Made by a program: the position numbers and the translations under genes
Notes under the pieces: generated by a model
The model's input: only the letters and a program-made list of their open reading frames with translations
Told to the model about the DNA's origin: nothing
Databases searched by the model: none
From: Mycolicibacterium confluentis
Lineage (GTDB): Bacteria > Actinomycetota > Actinomycetes > Mycobacteriales > Mycobacteriaceae
DNA: 64,000 nt
Reading direction: 5' to 3'
Assembly (NCBI RefSeq): GCF_010729895.1
Contig: NZ_AP022612.1
Location: 2,170,001-2,234,000 of the forward strand
Part shown: piece by piece, positions 36,765 through 45,231 of the stretch
How positions within the stretch are numbered: position 1 is the first letter of the stretch
Layout: every line of letters starts with the position of its first letter

Positions 36765-39131
36765 TTACTGTCCTCTGTTCTCGTTGTTCTGAGCCGCTTC
36801 GATCGCCGCGACGATCGTGGCCGGGGTGGCGGGCAGGGAGGTGATCGTGACGCCCAGCGGAGCCAGCGCGTCGTTGATGGCGTTGATGACCGCGGGTGGC
36901 GATCCGATCGCGCCGCCCTCGCCGCAGCCCTTGTAACCGCCGACGCCGGGGCCGGGGATCTCGACGTGGCCGTGCTCGATCGTCGGCACGTCGGCGGCAG
37001 TCGGCAGCAGATAGTCCACGAACGTCGACGACAGCGGGTTGCCGTCGTCGTCGTAGGCCTGATTCTCCAGCAGCGCGCCCCCGATGCCCTGCACCGTGCC
37101 GCCCGCGATCTGTCCCTCGACGATGTTGGGGTTGATCATCGGGCCGACGTCCTCGCTGACGATGTAGCGCGTCAACGTCACCTGTCCGGTGACGACGTCG
37201 ACCTCACACGTGCAGGCATGAGTGGCGTTGGCCCAGTGGATCATTGCCGTCGGCGGCGACACGAACCGGGCGGTGGCCTCCAGAGTGGCCGAGGTGCCGG
37301 GCGGCACCATCCCCGGCTCGTAGTGCGCGCGATACGCCAGGTCGGCGAACGTGACGCTCTTGGTGTCGTCACCACGCACGACGGCCTTCGAGTTGGCCAA
37401 CTCGATCTCGGAGGGTTCGACAGACAGCATGGATGCGGCCAATGCGGCCAGGCGATCACGCAGGATTGTGCCGGCCTCGTTGACGGCGCCCGCTGTCATC
37501 GGCCCGCTTCGACTGCCCTGGGTGCCAGCGCCGTACGGGGTCACCGCGGTGTCGCCCTGGATGGTCGAGACATCCTCGATGTCGGCGCCGAGCGCGTCTG
37601 CGGTCAACTGCACGACGGTGGTCTCGATGCTGTTGCCGGTCGACCCGCCGTTGACGTAGACGTTGATCTTGCCGGTGGGCTCCATCCGGATGGTGCACCC
37701 CTCCGAGCCGAGGTTGCCCGTGGCCGCGCCGGTCGGTTCGATGTACGCCGAGAAGCCGAGTCCGATATAGCGCCCCTGCTCCAGCGCCTCGCGCTGTTCC
37801 TTGCGGAAGCCCTCGTGGTCGAGGATCTTCACAGCCTGCTCGAACGTATCCGCCGGAGCGACATGGTCATACGGCATGCCATTGGGGTTGAAGTACGGCA
37901 TCTCGTCGCCGCGCAGGATGTTGCGGCGCCGCAGTTCGACGGGGTCCAGACCCATCTGCCGGGCACCGATGTCCAACAGGATCTCGCGCGAGAGCGTCTC
38001 GTACTGCCAGGGCCCCCGGTAGGCGGCCAGACCGGCCGTGTTGGAGAACACCGTCTGATAGTTGAAGCTGCACTTCGGAACCCGGTACGGGCCGGGGAAG
38101 AACATCCCGATGGCCGCGGTCGTCAGCACGGGATACGGCGTCGGGTAAGCGCCGATGTCCTGTACGAAGTCGATGTCGGCGGCGAGGATGTTGCCCTCGT
38201 CGTCGAACGCCATCCGGACGTCGCCGTCGACGTGGCGGGCCTGCCCCGCCGTCATGAGGTTCTCGCGGCGATCCTCGATCCACTTGAGCGGACCCGGAAC
38301 CTTGCGGGAGGCGAGCAGGATGCACATGTCCTCGCGCATCGGGACGACCTTCTGGCCGAAACCGCCGCCGGTGTCGCGCATGATGACGCGCACCTTCTGC
38401 GCGGACAGACCGAGCAGGCGCGCGGTGAACGCGCGCAGTTCATGCGGGGTCTGGGTGGACGCCCACACCGTGAGTTCGCCTGGTGCGGCCTGCCATTCGA
38501 CGACCATGCCGCGGGTCTCGATCGGCACGGGCACATAGCTCTGTTGATAGATGTGGGCCTTGGCGACGTGCGCGGCGCTGCTGAACGTCTCCTCGTCGGG
38601 CGGGGCGCCGCCCATACCGCCGGCCTGGTTGTTCGCGTACTCGGCGTGCACCAGCACGTCGGACGTCTGGGCCTTGGTGAAGTCGGCGATCGCGGGCAGC
38701 GGTTCATAGTCGACGTCGACCAGTTCGATGGCGTCCTCGGCCAGGTAGCGGTTCTCCGCGATCAGCAGGGCGACCGGGTCGCCGACGAACTTGACCTCAT
38801 CCTCGGCCAGTGGAGGCCGCGGGGTGTCGGGCATGTCCTTGCCCGCCACCGCGTGCCACGCCTCGCGGACATCGGGGTTGAGGTCGGCGGCCGTGAACAC
38901 CGCGATGACACCAGGCAGCGCGAGTGCCGCCGAGGTGTCGATCGAGTTGACCTTGGCGCGCGCGAACGGACTGCGCACGAAGCAGGCGTGCAACATGCCC
39001 GGACGGACCACGTCGTCGACGAAAGTGCCGTTGCCGGTCAGCAGTCGGGTGTCCTCGACCCGTGCGACGCGGGTGCCCGCGTACCTGCTGGGCGGCGCTG
39101 CGGTCGCAGTCTCGAGCGCGGTGTCAGCCAT
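36765..39131 (-). CDS. Molybdenum-cofactor large subunit, aerobic CO-dehydrogenase/xanthine-oxidase family
   Basis: 788 residues, binds Mo-MCD cofactor. GGGFGQK (255-261) and the catalytic glutamate in GCGEGGAIG (Glu738) are present. The active-site loop at 370-375 is AYRGPW. It is neither the form I VAYRCSFR of true CO dehydrogenases nor exactly the form II AYRGAGR. CO is therefore an unlikely substrate; an aldehyde or N-heterocycle fits better. Start ATG 39131. First gene of an operon with the CoxG-type gene, but on the strand opposite its FAD and 2Fe-2S partners. Confidence 0.93.
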   Translation of the reverse strand: MADTALETATAAPPSRYAGTRVARVEDTRLLTGNGTFVDDVVRPGMLHACFVRSPFARAKVNSIDTSAALALPGVIAVFTAADLNPDVREAWHAVAGKDMPDTPRPPLAEDEVKFVGDPVALLIAENRYLAEDAIELVDVDYEPLPAIADFTKAQTSDVLVHAEYANNQAGGMGGAPPDEETFSSAAHVAKAHIYQQSYVPVPIETRGMVVEWQAAPGELTVWASTQTPHELRAFTARLLGLSAQKVRVIMRDTGGGFGQKVVPMREDMCILLASRKVPGPLKWIEDRRENLMTAGQARHVDGDVRMAFDDEGNILAADIDFVQDIGAYPTPYPVLTTAAIGMFFPGPYRVPKCSFNYQTVFSNTAGLAAYRGPWQYETLSREILLDIGARQMGLDPVELRRRNILRGDEMPYFNPNGMPYDHVAPADTFEQAVKILDHEGFRKEQREALEQGRYIGLGFSAYIEPTGAATGNLGSEGCTIRMEPTGKINVYVNGGSTGNSIETTVVQLTADALGADIEDVSTIQGDTAVTPYGAGTQGSRSGPMTAGAVNEAGTILRDRLAALAASMLSVEPSEIELANSKAVVRGDDTKSVTFADLAYRAHYEPGMVPPGTSATLEATARFVSPPTAMIHWANATHACTCEVDVVTGQVTLTRYIVSEDVGPMINPNIVEGQIAGGTVQGIGGALLENQAYDDDGNPLSSTFVDYLLPTAADVPTIEHGHVEIPGPGVGGYKGCGEGGAIGSPPAVINAINDALAPLGVTITSLPATPATIVAAIEAAQNNENRGQ

Positions 39132-39153
39132 AGACGATGTCCCTACCTCTCCA

Positions 39154-39190
39154 AGCAGCGGACGGTGCTGCTAAGCAGTCGCTCAGCAGC
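39154..39190. promoter_or_regulatory. AGCAG repeats upstream of the Mo large-subunit gene
   Basis: CTGCT-A-AGCAG is a perfect palindrome at 39168-39178. AGCAGC also occurs at 39154 and 39185, and GCTGCT at 39167. The cluster sits 23-60 bases before the large-subunit start and 48 bases before the divergent SRPBCC gene. It is a candidate regulator site. Confidence 0.45.
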
Positions 39191-39237
39191 CTACTAGGTG
39201 CCTCCCGACGAGTACAGAACGCGCTAGGTTCGGATCT

Positions 39238-39702
39238 GTGGGCCGATGGATCGGGCAGGCGGAGTGCACCGTCGACGGCGTGGTGCCCGCGGCGCCCGCG
39301 CAGGTCCGTGCGTTCTACGTGGACCTCGACAACATGGTCTGCATCCACCCGCTGGTGGTGGCCGTGGACTTGGTCGATCGAGATCGGGAGCGCCGGGAGT
39401 ATCGCGTGGTGGACCGCATCCCGCTGGGGCCGCTGACGCTGCGCACCCGCTACGCGGTGACGCTCACGGTGCCCGACGGCGACGAGGGGAATGGCGACGT
39501 CACCGCGGTGTCCCGGCAATTCCCGCGAGTCCGCCTGGACACCACGGTCTCGTTCACCGCGCAGGCTCAGCAGACGGTGCTCACCGAGCACATGCGGATC
39601 ACCGCGCCGCGCCCGCTTCTCGCGGTGACGGTCCGGCAGGCCGTCGCCGCGCACACGACGATGCTGGAGGGCATCGCCGCGCATTTCAGCTCGGGCCGTT
39701 GA
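39238..39702 (+). CDS. SRPBCC-family protein
   Basis: 154 residues from GTG 39238. Pattern of a ligand-binding SRPBCC domain: VPAAPAQVRAFYVDLDNMVCIHPLVVAVDLVDRD, REYRVVDRIPLGPLTLRTRY, then a C-terminal helix VTVRQAVAAHTTMLEGIAAHF. It is divergent from the Mo large subunit. Its last 17 bases overlap the convergent NTF2-like gene. Ligand unknown; the location among catabolic genes suggests a metabolite. Confidence 0.72.
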   Translation: MGRWIGQAECTVDGVVPAAPAQVRAFYVDLDNMVCIHPLVVAVDLVDRDRERREYRVVDRIPLGPLTLRTRYAVTLTVPDGDEGNGDVTAVSRQFPRVRLDTTVSFTAQAQQTVLTEHMRITAPRPLLAVTVRQAVAAHTTMLEGIAAHFSSGR

Positions 39703-40123
39703 CGAACCAGACGTTCTCCTCGCGCAGGTTGCGACTGCGCCAACCGTCGGACGTCCTGACCAGTTCGTGGTGGTAGTACCCGCCGCAGTACGACAGGTCG
39801 GTCACGCCGGGCAGCTGCATCGGGTTGTAGAACATCGCCCGCACCTTCGCGGAGTCACCCTGGTGCTCGAGGATCTCGATGTTGGTGATGTAGTGCATCG
39901 ACATCGGGATCAGCGCGCCGAAGCCCTGTTCCATCCAGGCCGTGACCTCGTCGCGCGGGCCCGCAGCCGCACCTGCCGAGCTGTAGTCGATATAGGCGTC
40001 CTCGGTGAACACCGACCGGTACAGCTCCCAGTCCTTGGTGTCGACGGCCCGGGCGTAGCGATGCAGCAGGGCGTTGATCGCGAGCTGGTCCTCTACCGAC
40101 ACTTCGTTGTGCGCCAAGGTCAT
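39686..40123 (-). CDS. NTF2-like/SnoaL-type protein
   Basis: 145 residues of the SnoaL-like NTF2 superfamily: AINALLHRYARAVDTKDWELYRSVFTEDAYIDYSSAG, MHYITNIEILEHQGDSAKVRAMFYNP, YCGGYYHHELVRTSDGWRSRNLREENVWF. Members are hydratases, dehydratases, isomerases or small-subunit partners of ring hydroxylases. The start overlaps the stop of the aldehyde dehydrogenase gene (ATGA), so the two are translationally coupled and share its CTCTA operator. Confidence 0.85.
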   Translation of the reverse strand: MTLAHNEVSVEDQLAINALLHRYARAVDTKDWELYRSVFTEDAYIDYSSAGAAAGPRDEVTAWMEQGFGALIPMSMHYITNIEILEHQGDSAKVRAMFYNPMQLPGVTDLSYCGGYYHHELVRTSDGWRSRNLREENVWFVNGPS

Positions 40124-41604
40124 TCCGGCATACCGATCGTCTTGATGGCCAGGTACTCCTTAAAGCCCTCGGCGCCGTTGCGGTAGCCCAGGCCGCTCTG
40201 CTTGGTGCCGCCGAACGGGCTGTCGATACCGAAGTGGCTCTTGGCGTTGATGGTGACGTTGCCGGTGCGCATGCGGGTGGCCACCGCGAACGCGCGGTCG
40301 ACGTCGGCGCTGCTGACCTCACCGGACAATCCGTAGATCGAGTTGTTGGCGATGGCCACGGCGTGGTCGTCGTCGTCATACGGGGTTACCGTGAGCACCG
40401 GTCCGAAGATCTCCTCCTGGGCGATCTGCGAATCCGGGTCGACGTCAGCCAGCAGCGTGGGCTGCGTGAAGTACCCGACCGGCAGGTTCTCGGGGACGCC
40501 GCCGCCGGTGATCAGGCGGGCGCCGGAGTCGATGCCGCTCTGGATCAGGCCGAGCACCTTCTGGCGCTGCGTCTCGCTGATCTGCGGACCCTGCATCACG
40601 CCCGGGGTCCAAGGGTCGCCGACGGGGAAGTTCTCCATGCTGGCCTTGAGGATCGCCAGCCCCTCCTCATAACGGCTGCGGGGCAGCAGGATCCGGCTGG
40701 GCAGGATGCAGCTCTGCCCGGACATCACGCAGGCCATCATCGCGGCCAGCGGCAGCGAGGCCGAGAAGTCCGCGTCGTCGAGCACGATGTGCGCCGACTT
40801 GCCGCCGAGTTCCAGCAGGGTCTTCTTCACGGTCGAGGCGCCCGCGGCCAGGATCGCCCGACCGGTGGCGGTGGACCCGGTGAAGGTGATCATGTCGACC
40901 CTCGGGTCAGCCGACAGGGCCGCGCCGACCTCATTGGCGTTGGACGTGACGACGTTGAAGACACCCGCGGGGATGTCGGTCTCCTCGGCGACGATGCGCC
41001 CGTACTCGCTGCCCGACCACGGGGTCAGCTGCGCGGGCTTGAGCACCACGGTGTTGCCGGCGATCAGGGCGGGCACGGTCTCGGCGATGTTGAGGTAGAA
41101 CGGCACATTCCACGGCGTGATGGCGCCGACGACGCCGACGGCCTCGTAGTGCAGCTTGCGCCGCGCGGGGCCCAGCGGAGTGTCGTGGACGCCGTTGTCC
41201 ACGAGGTACTCGAACTTCCGGCCGTGTTCGGTCCAGTGCTTGACCTCTTCGATGGGGCTCTCGATCTGGCTGCCGGTGACGCTGACCGGGCAGCCCACCT
41301 CGGTGATCAGGACTCGGCGCAGGTGTTCCTTGTTGCGCTCGAGTGCCTCATGCAACTGGGTCAGGCAGTGCACCCGGAAATCGAGGTCACGCGACCAGTC
41401 GGTCTCGTCGAAGGCACGCCGGGCGGCGGCCACCGCGCGGCCCATGTCATCGACCGTGCCGTCGGCCGCCTGGCCCGCCACCTGCTCGCTGGCCGGATGG
41501 ACGACGTCGAATGTCGCGCCGCCAGCGGTCTGGACCAGTTCGCCGTCGATGAGCATGCGCGGATCTCCGGCGAGCACTCCCTGCTCGGCCTGCACAGCAG
41601 TCAC
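40120..41604 (-). CDS. Aldehyde dehydrogenase
   Basis: 494 residues, NAD(P)-dependent aldehyde dehydrogenase. Cofactor and active-site motifs: ITPWNVPFYLNIAETVPALIAGNTVVLKPAQLTP, FTGSTATGR, LLELGGKSAHIVLDDAD with the general-base Glu, and GQSC with the catalytic Cys. C-terminal EEIFGPVLTV and FGIDSPFGGTKQSGLGYRNG are intact. The GTG at 41604 is chosen because AAGGGA lies just upstream. An operator of the CTCTA type is 78 bases upstream (41682-41699). First gene of an operon with the NTF2-like gene. Confidence 0.92.
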   Translation of the reverse strand: MTAVQAEQGVLAGDPRMLIDGELVQTAGGATFDVVHPASEQVAGQAADGTVDDMGRAVAAARRAFDETDWSRDLDFRVHCLTQLHEALERNKEHLRRVLITEVGCPVSVTGSQIESPIEEVKHWTEHGRKFEYLVDNGVHDTPLGPARRKLHYEAVGVVGAITPWNVPFYLNIAETVPALIAGNTVVLKPAQLTPWSGSEYGRIVAEETDIPAGVFNVVTSNANEVGAALSADPRVDMITFTGSTATGRAILAAGASTVKKTLLELGGKSAHIVLDDADFSASLPLAAMMACVMSGQSCILPSRILLPRSRYEEGLAILKASMENFPVGDPWTPGVMQGPQISETQRQKVLGLIQSGIDSGARLITGGGVPENLPVGYFTQPTLLADVDPDSQIAQEEIFGPVLTVTPYDDDDHAVAIANNSIYGLSGEVSSADVDRAFAVATRMRTGNVTINAKSHFGIDSPFGGTKQSGLGYRNGAEGFKEYLAIKTIGMPE

Positions 41605-41681
41605 TTTTGTCCCTTCAGTTCGCACGACGGTGCGAAAATGGTTGTGCCACCTGGTTTTCTGTGTCGACAGTACTGAAAGTC

Positions 41682-41699
41682 TCTCTACAGTTATAGAGA
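41682..41699. promoter_or_regulatory. CTCTA-N6-TAGAG operator upstream of the aldehyde dehydrogenase
   Basis: TCTCTA-CAGTTA-TAGAGA, 18 bases, 78 bases before the aldehyde dehydrogenase start, overlapping the 3' end of the TetR gene. It has the same core and spacing as the sites at 42375 and 44194, so it is likely one TetR-bound site of three. Confidence 0.75.
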
Positions 41700-42317
41700 A
41701 TCGCGGAAATTGGCCGAACTTTCCTCCCCGACGCCGCGAACGATCCCGGAGATCAGCGAGTCGAGTTCGGTGGCGGTGTGGAACCTCCGGTCCCCGGACG
41801 CGCAGGCGAGCATCACGCCGCCAATGAACATCTGGACGGTGTAGGTCTGGGCGTCGATGAGCGCGGCGTCGACGTCGGCACCTTCGGGCTGCAGTCGCAC
41901 GACCGCATCACGGATCAACGCCGTGAAGTCGTCGGTGTAGCGGCGCAGGGCTTTGGCCAGTTCGGGATCCCGCGGGCTCTGTAGCGCCAGTTCGTTGCGC
42001 GCTTTGGTTCTGGTCAGGCGCGCCCCGTTGACCGAGCGGAACACCAGGGTGGCCAGGCCCGACGGCTGCGAGGACGGGTCGGTGCGGCGGGTCGCCGCAG
42101 TCAGGTCCTTGAGGTCCAACTCGGCGATGCGCTCGGCGACCGCGCGAAGCAGTGCCGAACTGGTGCGGAAGTAGAAGGACGTGGTGCCGTCGGGCAGGCC
42201 TGCCTTGCGATCCACCTTCAGGTGCGTCGCACTCTTGACGCCGTCGTCGGCCAGCAGCTGGATCGCCGCGTCGCACAGCGTCCGGCGGCGCTGCTCGGGG
42301 TTGGGGCTTCGTCGCAT
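41691..42317 (-). CDS. TetR-family transcription regulator
   Basis: 208 residues. N-terminal HTH (NPEQRRRTLCDAAIQLLADDGVKSATHLKVDRKAGLPDGTTSFYFRTSSALLRAVAERI) with the usual TSFYFRTS recognition-helix end; the rest is a ligand-binding domain. It is read away from the LLM oxidoreductase gene. The site at 42375-42394 lies 58 bases before its own start, and a second overlaps its 3' end, suggesting self-regulation plus control of neighbours. The effector is unknown. Confidence 0.9.
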   Translation of the reverse strand: MRRSPNPEQRRRTLCDAAIQLLADDGVKSATHLKVDRKAGLPDGTTSFYFRTSSALLRAVAERIAELDLKDLTAATRRTDPSSQPSGLATLVFRSVNGARLTRTKARNELALQSPRDPELAKALRRYTDDFTALIRDAVVRLQPEGADVDAALIDAQTYTVQMFIGGVMLACASGDRRFHTATELDSLISGIVRGVGEESSANFRDSL

Positions 42318-42374
42318 CGTGAGGATGAACTCTAGCGACCAACATCGCCGATTGTGGGTACATCGGGCTCAATT

Positions 42375-42394
42375 GACTCTATTGTCGTAGAGTC
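42375..42394. promoter_or_regulatory. CTCTA-N6-TAGAG operator between TetR and LLM genes
   Basis: GACTCTA-TTGTCG-TAGAGTC, a perfect 7-base inverted repeat with 6-base spacer. It lies 41 bases before the LLM start and 58 bases before the divergent TetR start. It matches the sites at 41682 and 44194. Confidence 0.8.
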
Positions 42395-42434
42395 GCGCCG
42401 TCCGGCGCCCGGCCTGCCCCCGAAAGGTTCAGCA

Positions 42435-43355
42435 ATGAAATTCGTCTTCGCGCTGCCCCATATGCTGCGACTCAAGGCCATGATGCAGCCGTGGGAGGCC
42501 GAGGTGACCGGGGCAGACCAGACCCGGATGGCACGCCGCGCGGACGAGCTGGGGTACGACATGATCGCCGTGCCAGAGCATTTCGTGATCCCCGCCGAGC
42601 ACGTCGAACTGTCCGGCCCGCACTATCTGTCCTCAACCGTCGCGCAGGCCTACCTCGCCGGCGCGACGCAGCGGATCCGCCTCAACTCGTGCATCACGGT
42701 GTTGCCCCTGCAGAACCCGATCGTGTTGGCCAAGGCACTGGCCACCGCCGACTGGATGAGCAGCGGCCGCATGATGGTCACCTTCGGAGTGGGTTGGCTC
42801 GAGCGCGAATTCGAGCTTCTGGGCGTGCCGTTCAAGGAGCGTGGCCGCATCGCCGACGAGTACCTGGCGGCCATCGTCGAACTGTGGACCAGCGAGCAGC
42901 CCACGTTCGAGGGCCGTTACGTCTCCTTCAACGATGTCGCGTTCGAGCCCAAGCCCGTGCAGCGCCCGCACCTGCCCATCTGGATCGGCGGCGACGCCGA
43001 TGCCGCGATGCGCCGGGCCGCGAAGTTCGCCTCCGGATGGTGGTCATTCCTGACCCCGCCCGAAAAGATCGCCGAGCGCATCGATTTCATCAAGTCGCAG
43101 CCGGAGTACGACGGCCGGCCCTTCGAGGTGGTGCACGGTATGGGCACCAACCGGGTCGGGGAGGGGCACGTCGCACAGGACGATCCGAACGGGCGGCCCG
43201 GAATGAGCGCGGCCGAGATCGTCGACCGTCTGGGCTGGCTGTCCGAGCAGGGGGTGACGGTCAGTTCGGTGCCGATTCCGGCGGTGCGCGACACCGAGCA
43301 GTACCTCGACTACGCGCAGTGGGTGATCGAGGAGATCAAGCCCCAGGTGCCGTGA
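42435..43355 (+). CDS. LLM-class F420-type oxidoreductase
   Basis: 306 residues, luciferase-like monooxygenase fold: MKFVFALPHML, GADQTRMARRADELGYDMIAVPEHFVIP, RIRLNSCITVLPLQNPIVLAKALATADWMSSGRMMVTFGVGWLEREFELLGVPF. The family signature (TIGR03619-like) places it among F420-using enzymes common in mycobacteria. Possible substrates include ketones and alcohols of a catabolic pathway; not assigned. The operator 42375-42394 controls its start. It ends 4 bases before the SDR gene, which is convergent. Confidence 0.87.
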   Translation: MKFVFALPHMLRLKAMMQPWEAEVTGADQTRMARRADELGYDMIAVPEHFVIPAEHVELSGPHYLSSTVAQAYLAGATQRIRLNSCITVLPLQNPIVLAKALATADWMSSGRMMVTFGVGWLEREFELLGVPFKERGRIADEYLAAIVELWTSEQPTFEGRYVSFNDVAFEPKPVQRPHLPIWIGGDADAAMRRAAKFASGWWSFLTPPEKIAERIDFIKSQPEYDGRPFEVVHGMGTNRVGEGHVAQDDPNGRPGMSAAEIVDRLGWLSEQGVTVSSVPIPAVRDTEQYLDYAQWVIEEIKPQVP

Positions 43356-43359
43356 GCGG

Positions 43360-44139
43360 CTACAGCGTCATGGAGTAGCCGCCGTTGACGCAGATGGTCT
43401 GGCCGGTGATCCACGAACCGTGGTCACTGGCCAGCACCAGCGCCAGGTGGGTGAGGTCGTCGGGGGAGCCGGGCCGCCGGATCGCATAGCTGGACAGGAT
43501 GGCCTTGGCCTGCGGGGAGGAGCCGCCGTCGGCCCACAGGGGTTCGGTCATCGGGGTCCGCATGGTGCCCAGTGAGATGTTGTTGGCCGTGATGCCGAAG
43601 CGTCCGTTCTCCAGGGCCAGCGAGCGGGTCAGGCCCGCGGCCCCGGCCTTCGCCGCGCCGTAGACGGCCCCGCCCGGGTCGCCCGTGCGTCCGGCATCGG
43701 ACACGATCGTCAGGATGCGGCCCCACCCGCCCGACACCATCGCCGGCAGGACGGCCCTGGTGCAGTGCAGCACGCCGTAGAGGTTGACGCGCAGGAACGC
43801 CTCCCAGTCGGCGGGTTCGGTGTCGGCGAACCGATTTCGCGTCCCGAATCCCTCGGTGCCTGCGTTGCCCGCATTGTTGACCAGGATGTCGATCGAGCCG
43901 GCCTGGCCGACAGCGGAGGTCACGGACTCGTAGTCGGTGACGTCGAACGGTACCGCCAGTGCGGTCCCGCCCGCCTCGCGGATCTCGTCGACGACCTCCT
44001 GGGCGCGTTCGGTCCGCAGGTCGTTGACCAGGACGTCGGCTCCGGCGGCGCCGAACGCGTGGGCCAAGCCCCGGCCCACGCCCTGGCCGCTTCCGGTGAT
44101 GAGAACGCGTCGGCCGTTCAGTGTGATCGCAGTGCTCAC
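43360..44139 (-). CDS. Short-chain dehydrogenase/reductase (SDR)
   Basis: 259 residues from GTG 44139. Nucleotide motif ITGSGQGVGRGLAHAFG, VNNAGNAG, catalytic Ser (VSDAG region) and Tyr-x3-Lys in YGAAKAGAAGLTRSLA. The C-terminus DHGSWITGQTICVNGGYSMTL is typical of classical SDRs. It likely oxidises or reduces an alcohol/ketone in the pathway with the LLM and aldehyde dehydrogenases. The 30-base palindrome at 44187-44216, with the CTCTA core, lies 48 bases upstream. Confidence 0.9.
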   Translation of the reverse strand: MSTAITLNGRRVLITGSGQGVGRGLAHAFGAAGADVLVNDLRTERAQEVVDEIREAGGTALAVPFDVTDYESVTSAVGQAGSIDILVNNAGNAGTEGFGTRNRFADTEPADWEAFLRVNLYGVLHCTRAVLPAMVSGGWGRILTIVSDAGRTGDPGGAVYGAAKAGAAGLTRSLALENGRFGITANNISLGTMRTPMTEPLWADGGSSPQAKAILSSYAIRRPGSPDDLTHLALVLASDHGSWITGQTICVNGGYSMTL

Positions 44140-44186
44140 GTGGCTCCATCCTGGGATACATGGCGGTTCACGCGGCAGACAGAACA

Positions 44187-44216
44187 CCGGCCGCTCTATG
44201 ATCATAGAGCGGCCGG
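44187..44216. promoter_or_regulatory. 30-base perfect palindrome with CTCTA-N6-TAGAG core
   Basis: Perfect dyad centred at 44201.5; arms CCGGCCGCTCTATGA and its complement. The core CTCTA-TGATCA-TAGAG has the same spacing as the two other sites. It lies between the divergent SDR and aldo/keto reductase genes, 48 bases from the SDR start. It is probably the strongest operator of the set. Confidence 0.8.
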
Positions 44217-44382
44217 GCCGGTGACGGGGCCGGTTGCGCCTCTGGCGCGAGTGGTCGCTCGAAGCGACGGTTCTGTGTTGGGGGCCGGGGCAGAACGACA
44301 CCGTCGCGCTTTTCAACGCACCGCGCGACCCCCTGTATTCCAGGCGTAGCGTCGTAGCCGATCCCGACGAACTGGAGCCCAG

Positions 44383-45231
44383 ATGAGCACGATTCCCGAC
44401 ATCACCCTCAACGACGGCAGCACCATCCCGGCACTGGGATTCGGCGTCTACCAGATCCCGCCGGAGGACACCGCCGCAGCGGTTCGTCAGGCGCTCGAGA
44501 TCGGCTACCGCCACATCGACACCGCCGAGATGTACGGCAACGAAGAGGGCGTCGGGCAGGGCGTGCGGGATGCCGGCCTGGACCGCAAGGACGTCTACAT
44601 CACGAGCAAGCTGAACAACTCCCTGCACCGTCCCGACGATGCCCGCCGCGCATTCGACGCCACCCTCGCGGCGCTGGGGTCCGAGTATGTCGACCTGTTC
44701 CTCATTCACTGGCCGCTGCCCACCCGCTACGACGGCGACTTCGTCTCCACCTGGAATGTGCTCGAGGAGTTCGCCGAAAGTGGCCGCGCCCGCAGCATCG
44801 GCGTCTCGAACTTCACGCCCGGACAACTCGACACACTGGCTGCTGGGTCCAACACCGTGCCCGCCGTGAACCAGGTCGAAGTGCACCCCTATTACGCCAA
44901 CAACGACGTGCGGGCGTACGGACGGGAACACGGCATCGCCACCGAGGCGTGGTCGCCGATCGCGCAGGGCCGAGTGCTCGGGGACCCGGTGATCACCGGA
45001 ATCGCCGAGGCTCTCGGCCGGACGCCGGCACAGGTGGTGCTGCGTTGGCACATCCAGCGCGGTGACATCGTGTTCCCGAAATCCATTTCACCGGAACGGA
45101 TGAAGGAGAACGCAGCACTGTTCGACTTCGAACTCGACGGTCAGACCATGGCCGACATCAGCGGGTTGGATCGGGGTGTGGACGGCAGGCTCGGTCCGGA
45201 CCCCGAGACGTTCGACTGGATCCCCGGCTAG
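44383..45231 (+). CDS. Aldo/keto reductase (AKR5/DkgA type)
   Basis: 282 residues. Catalytic tetrad Asp, Tyr, Lys, His seen in GYRHIDTAEMYGNE, ITSKLNN and FLIHWPLP. C-terminal cofactor site VFPKSISPERMKEN. It uses NADPH to reduce aldehydes or ketones; the mycobacterial AKR5 group acts on dicarbonyls and 2,5-diketo-gluconate-like substrates. A ribosome site (TGGAGCC) precedes ATG 44383. It is divergent from the SDR across a region holding the 30-base palindrome, but is 166 bases from it, so membership in the same regulon is less certain. Confidence 0.88.
   Translation: MSTIPDITLNDGSTIPALGFGVYQIPPEDTAAAVRQALEIGYRHIDTAEMYGNEEGVGQGVRDAGLDRKDVYITSKLNNSLHRPDDARRAFDATLAALGSEYVDLFLIHWPLPTRYDGDFVSTWNVLEEFAESGRARSIGVSNFTPGQLDTLAAGSNTVPAVNQVEVHPYYANNDVRAYGREHGIATEAWSPIAQGRVLGDPVITGIAEALGRTPAQVVLRWHIQRGDIVFPKSISPERMKENAALFDFELDGQTMADISGLDRGVDGRLGPDPETFDWIPG

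Noticed and set aside
36765..39131. Annotation as true CO dehydrogenase (CoxL)
   Set aside because: The active-site loop AYRGPW lacks the cysteine-containing VAYRCSFR motif of CO-oxidising enzymes, so only the family is claimed.
44187..44216. 30-base palindrome as a terminator
   Set aside because: It lies between divergent starts, not after a gene, and its core is shared with two other promoters, which fits an operator.
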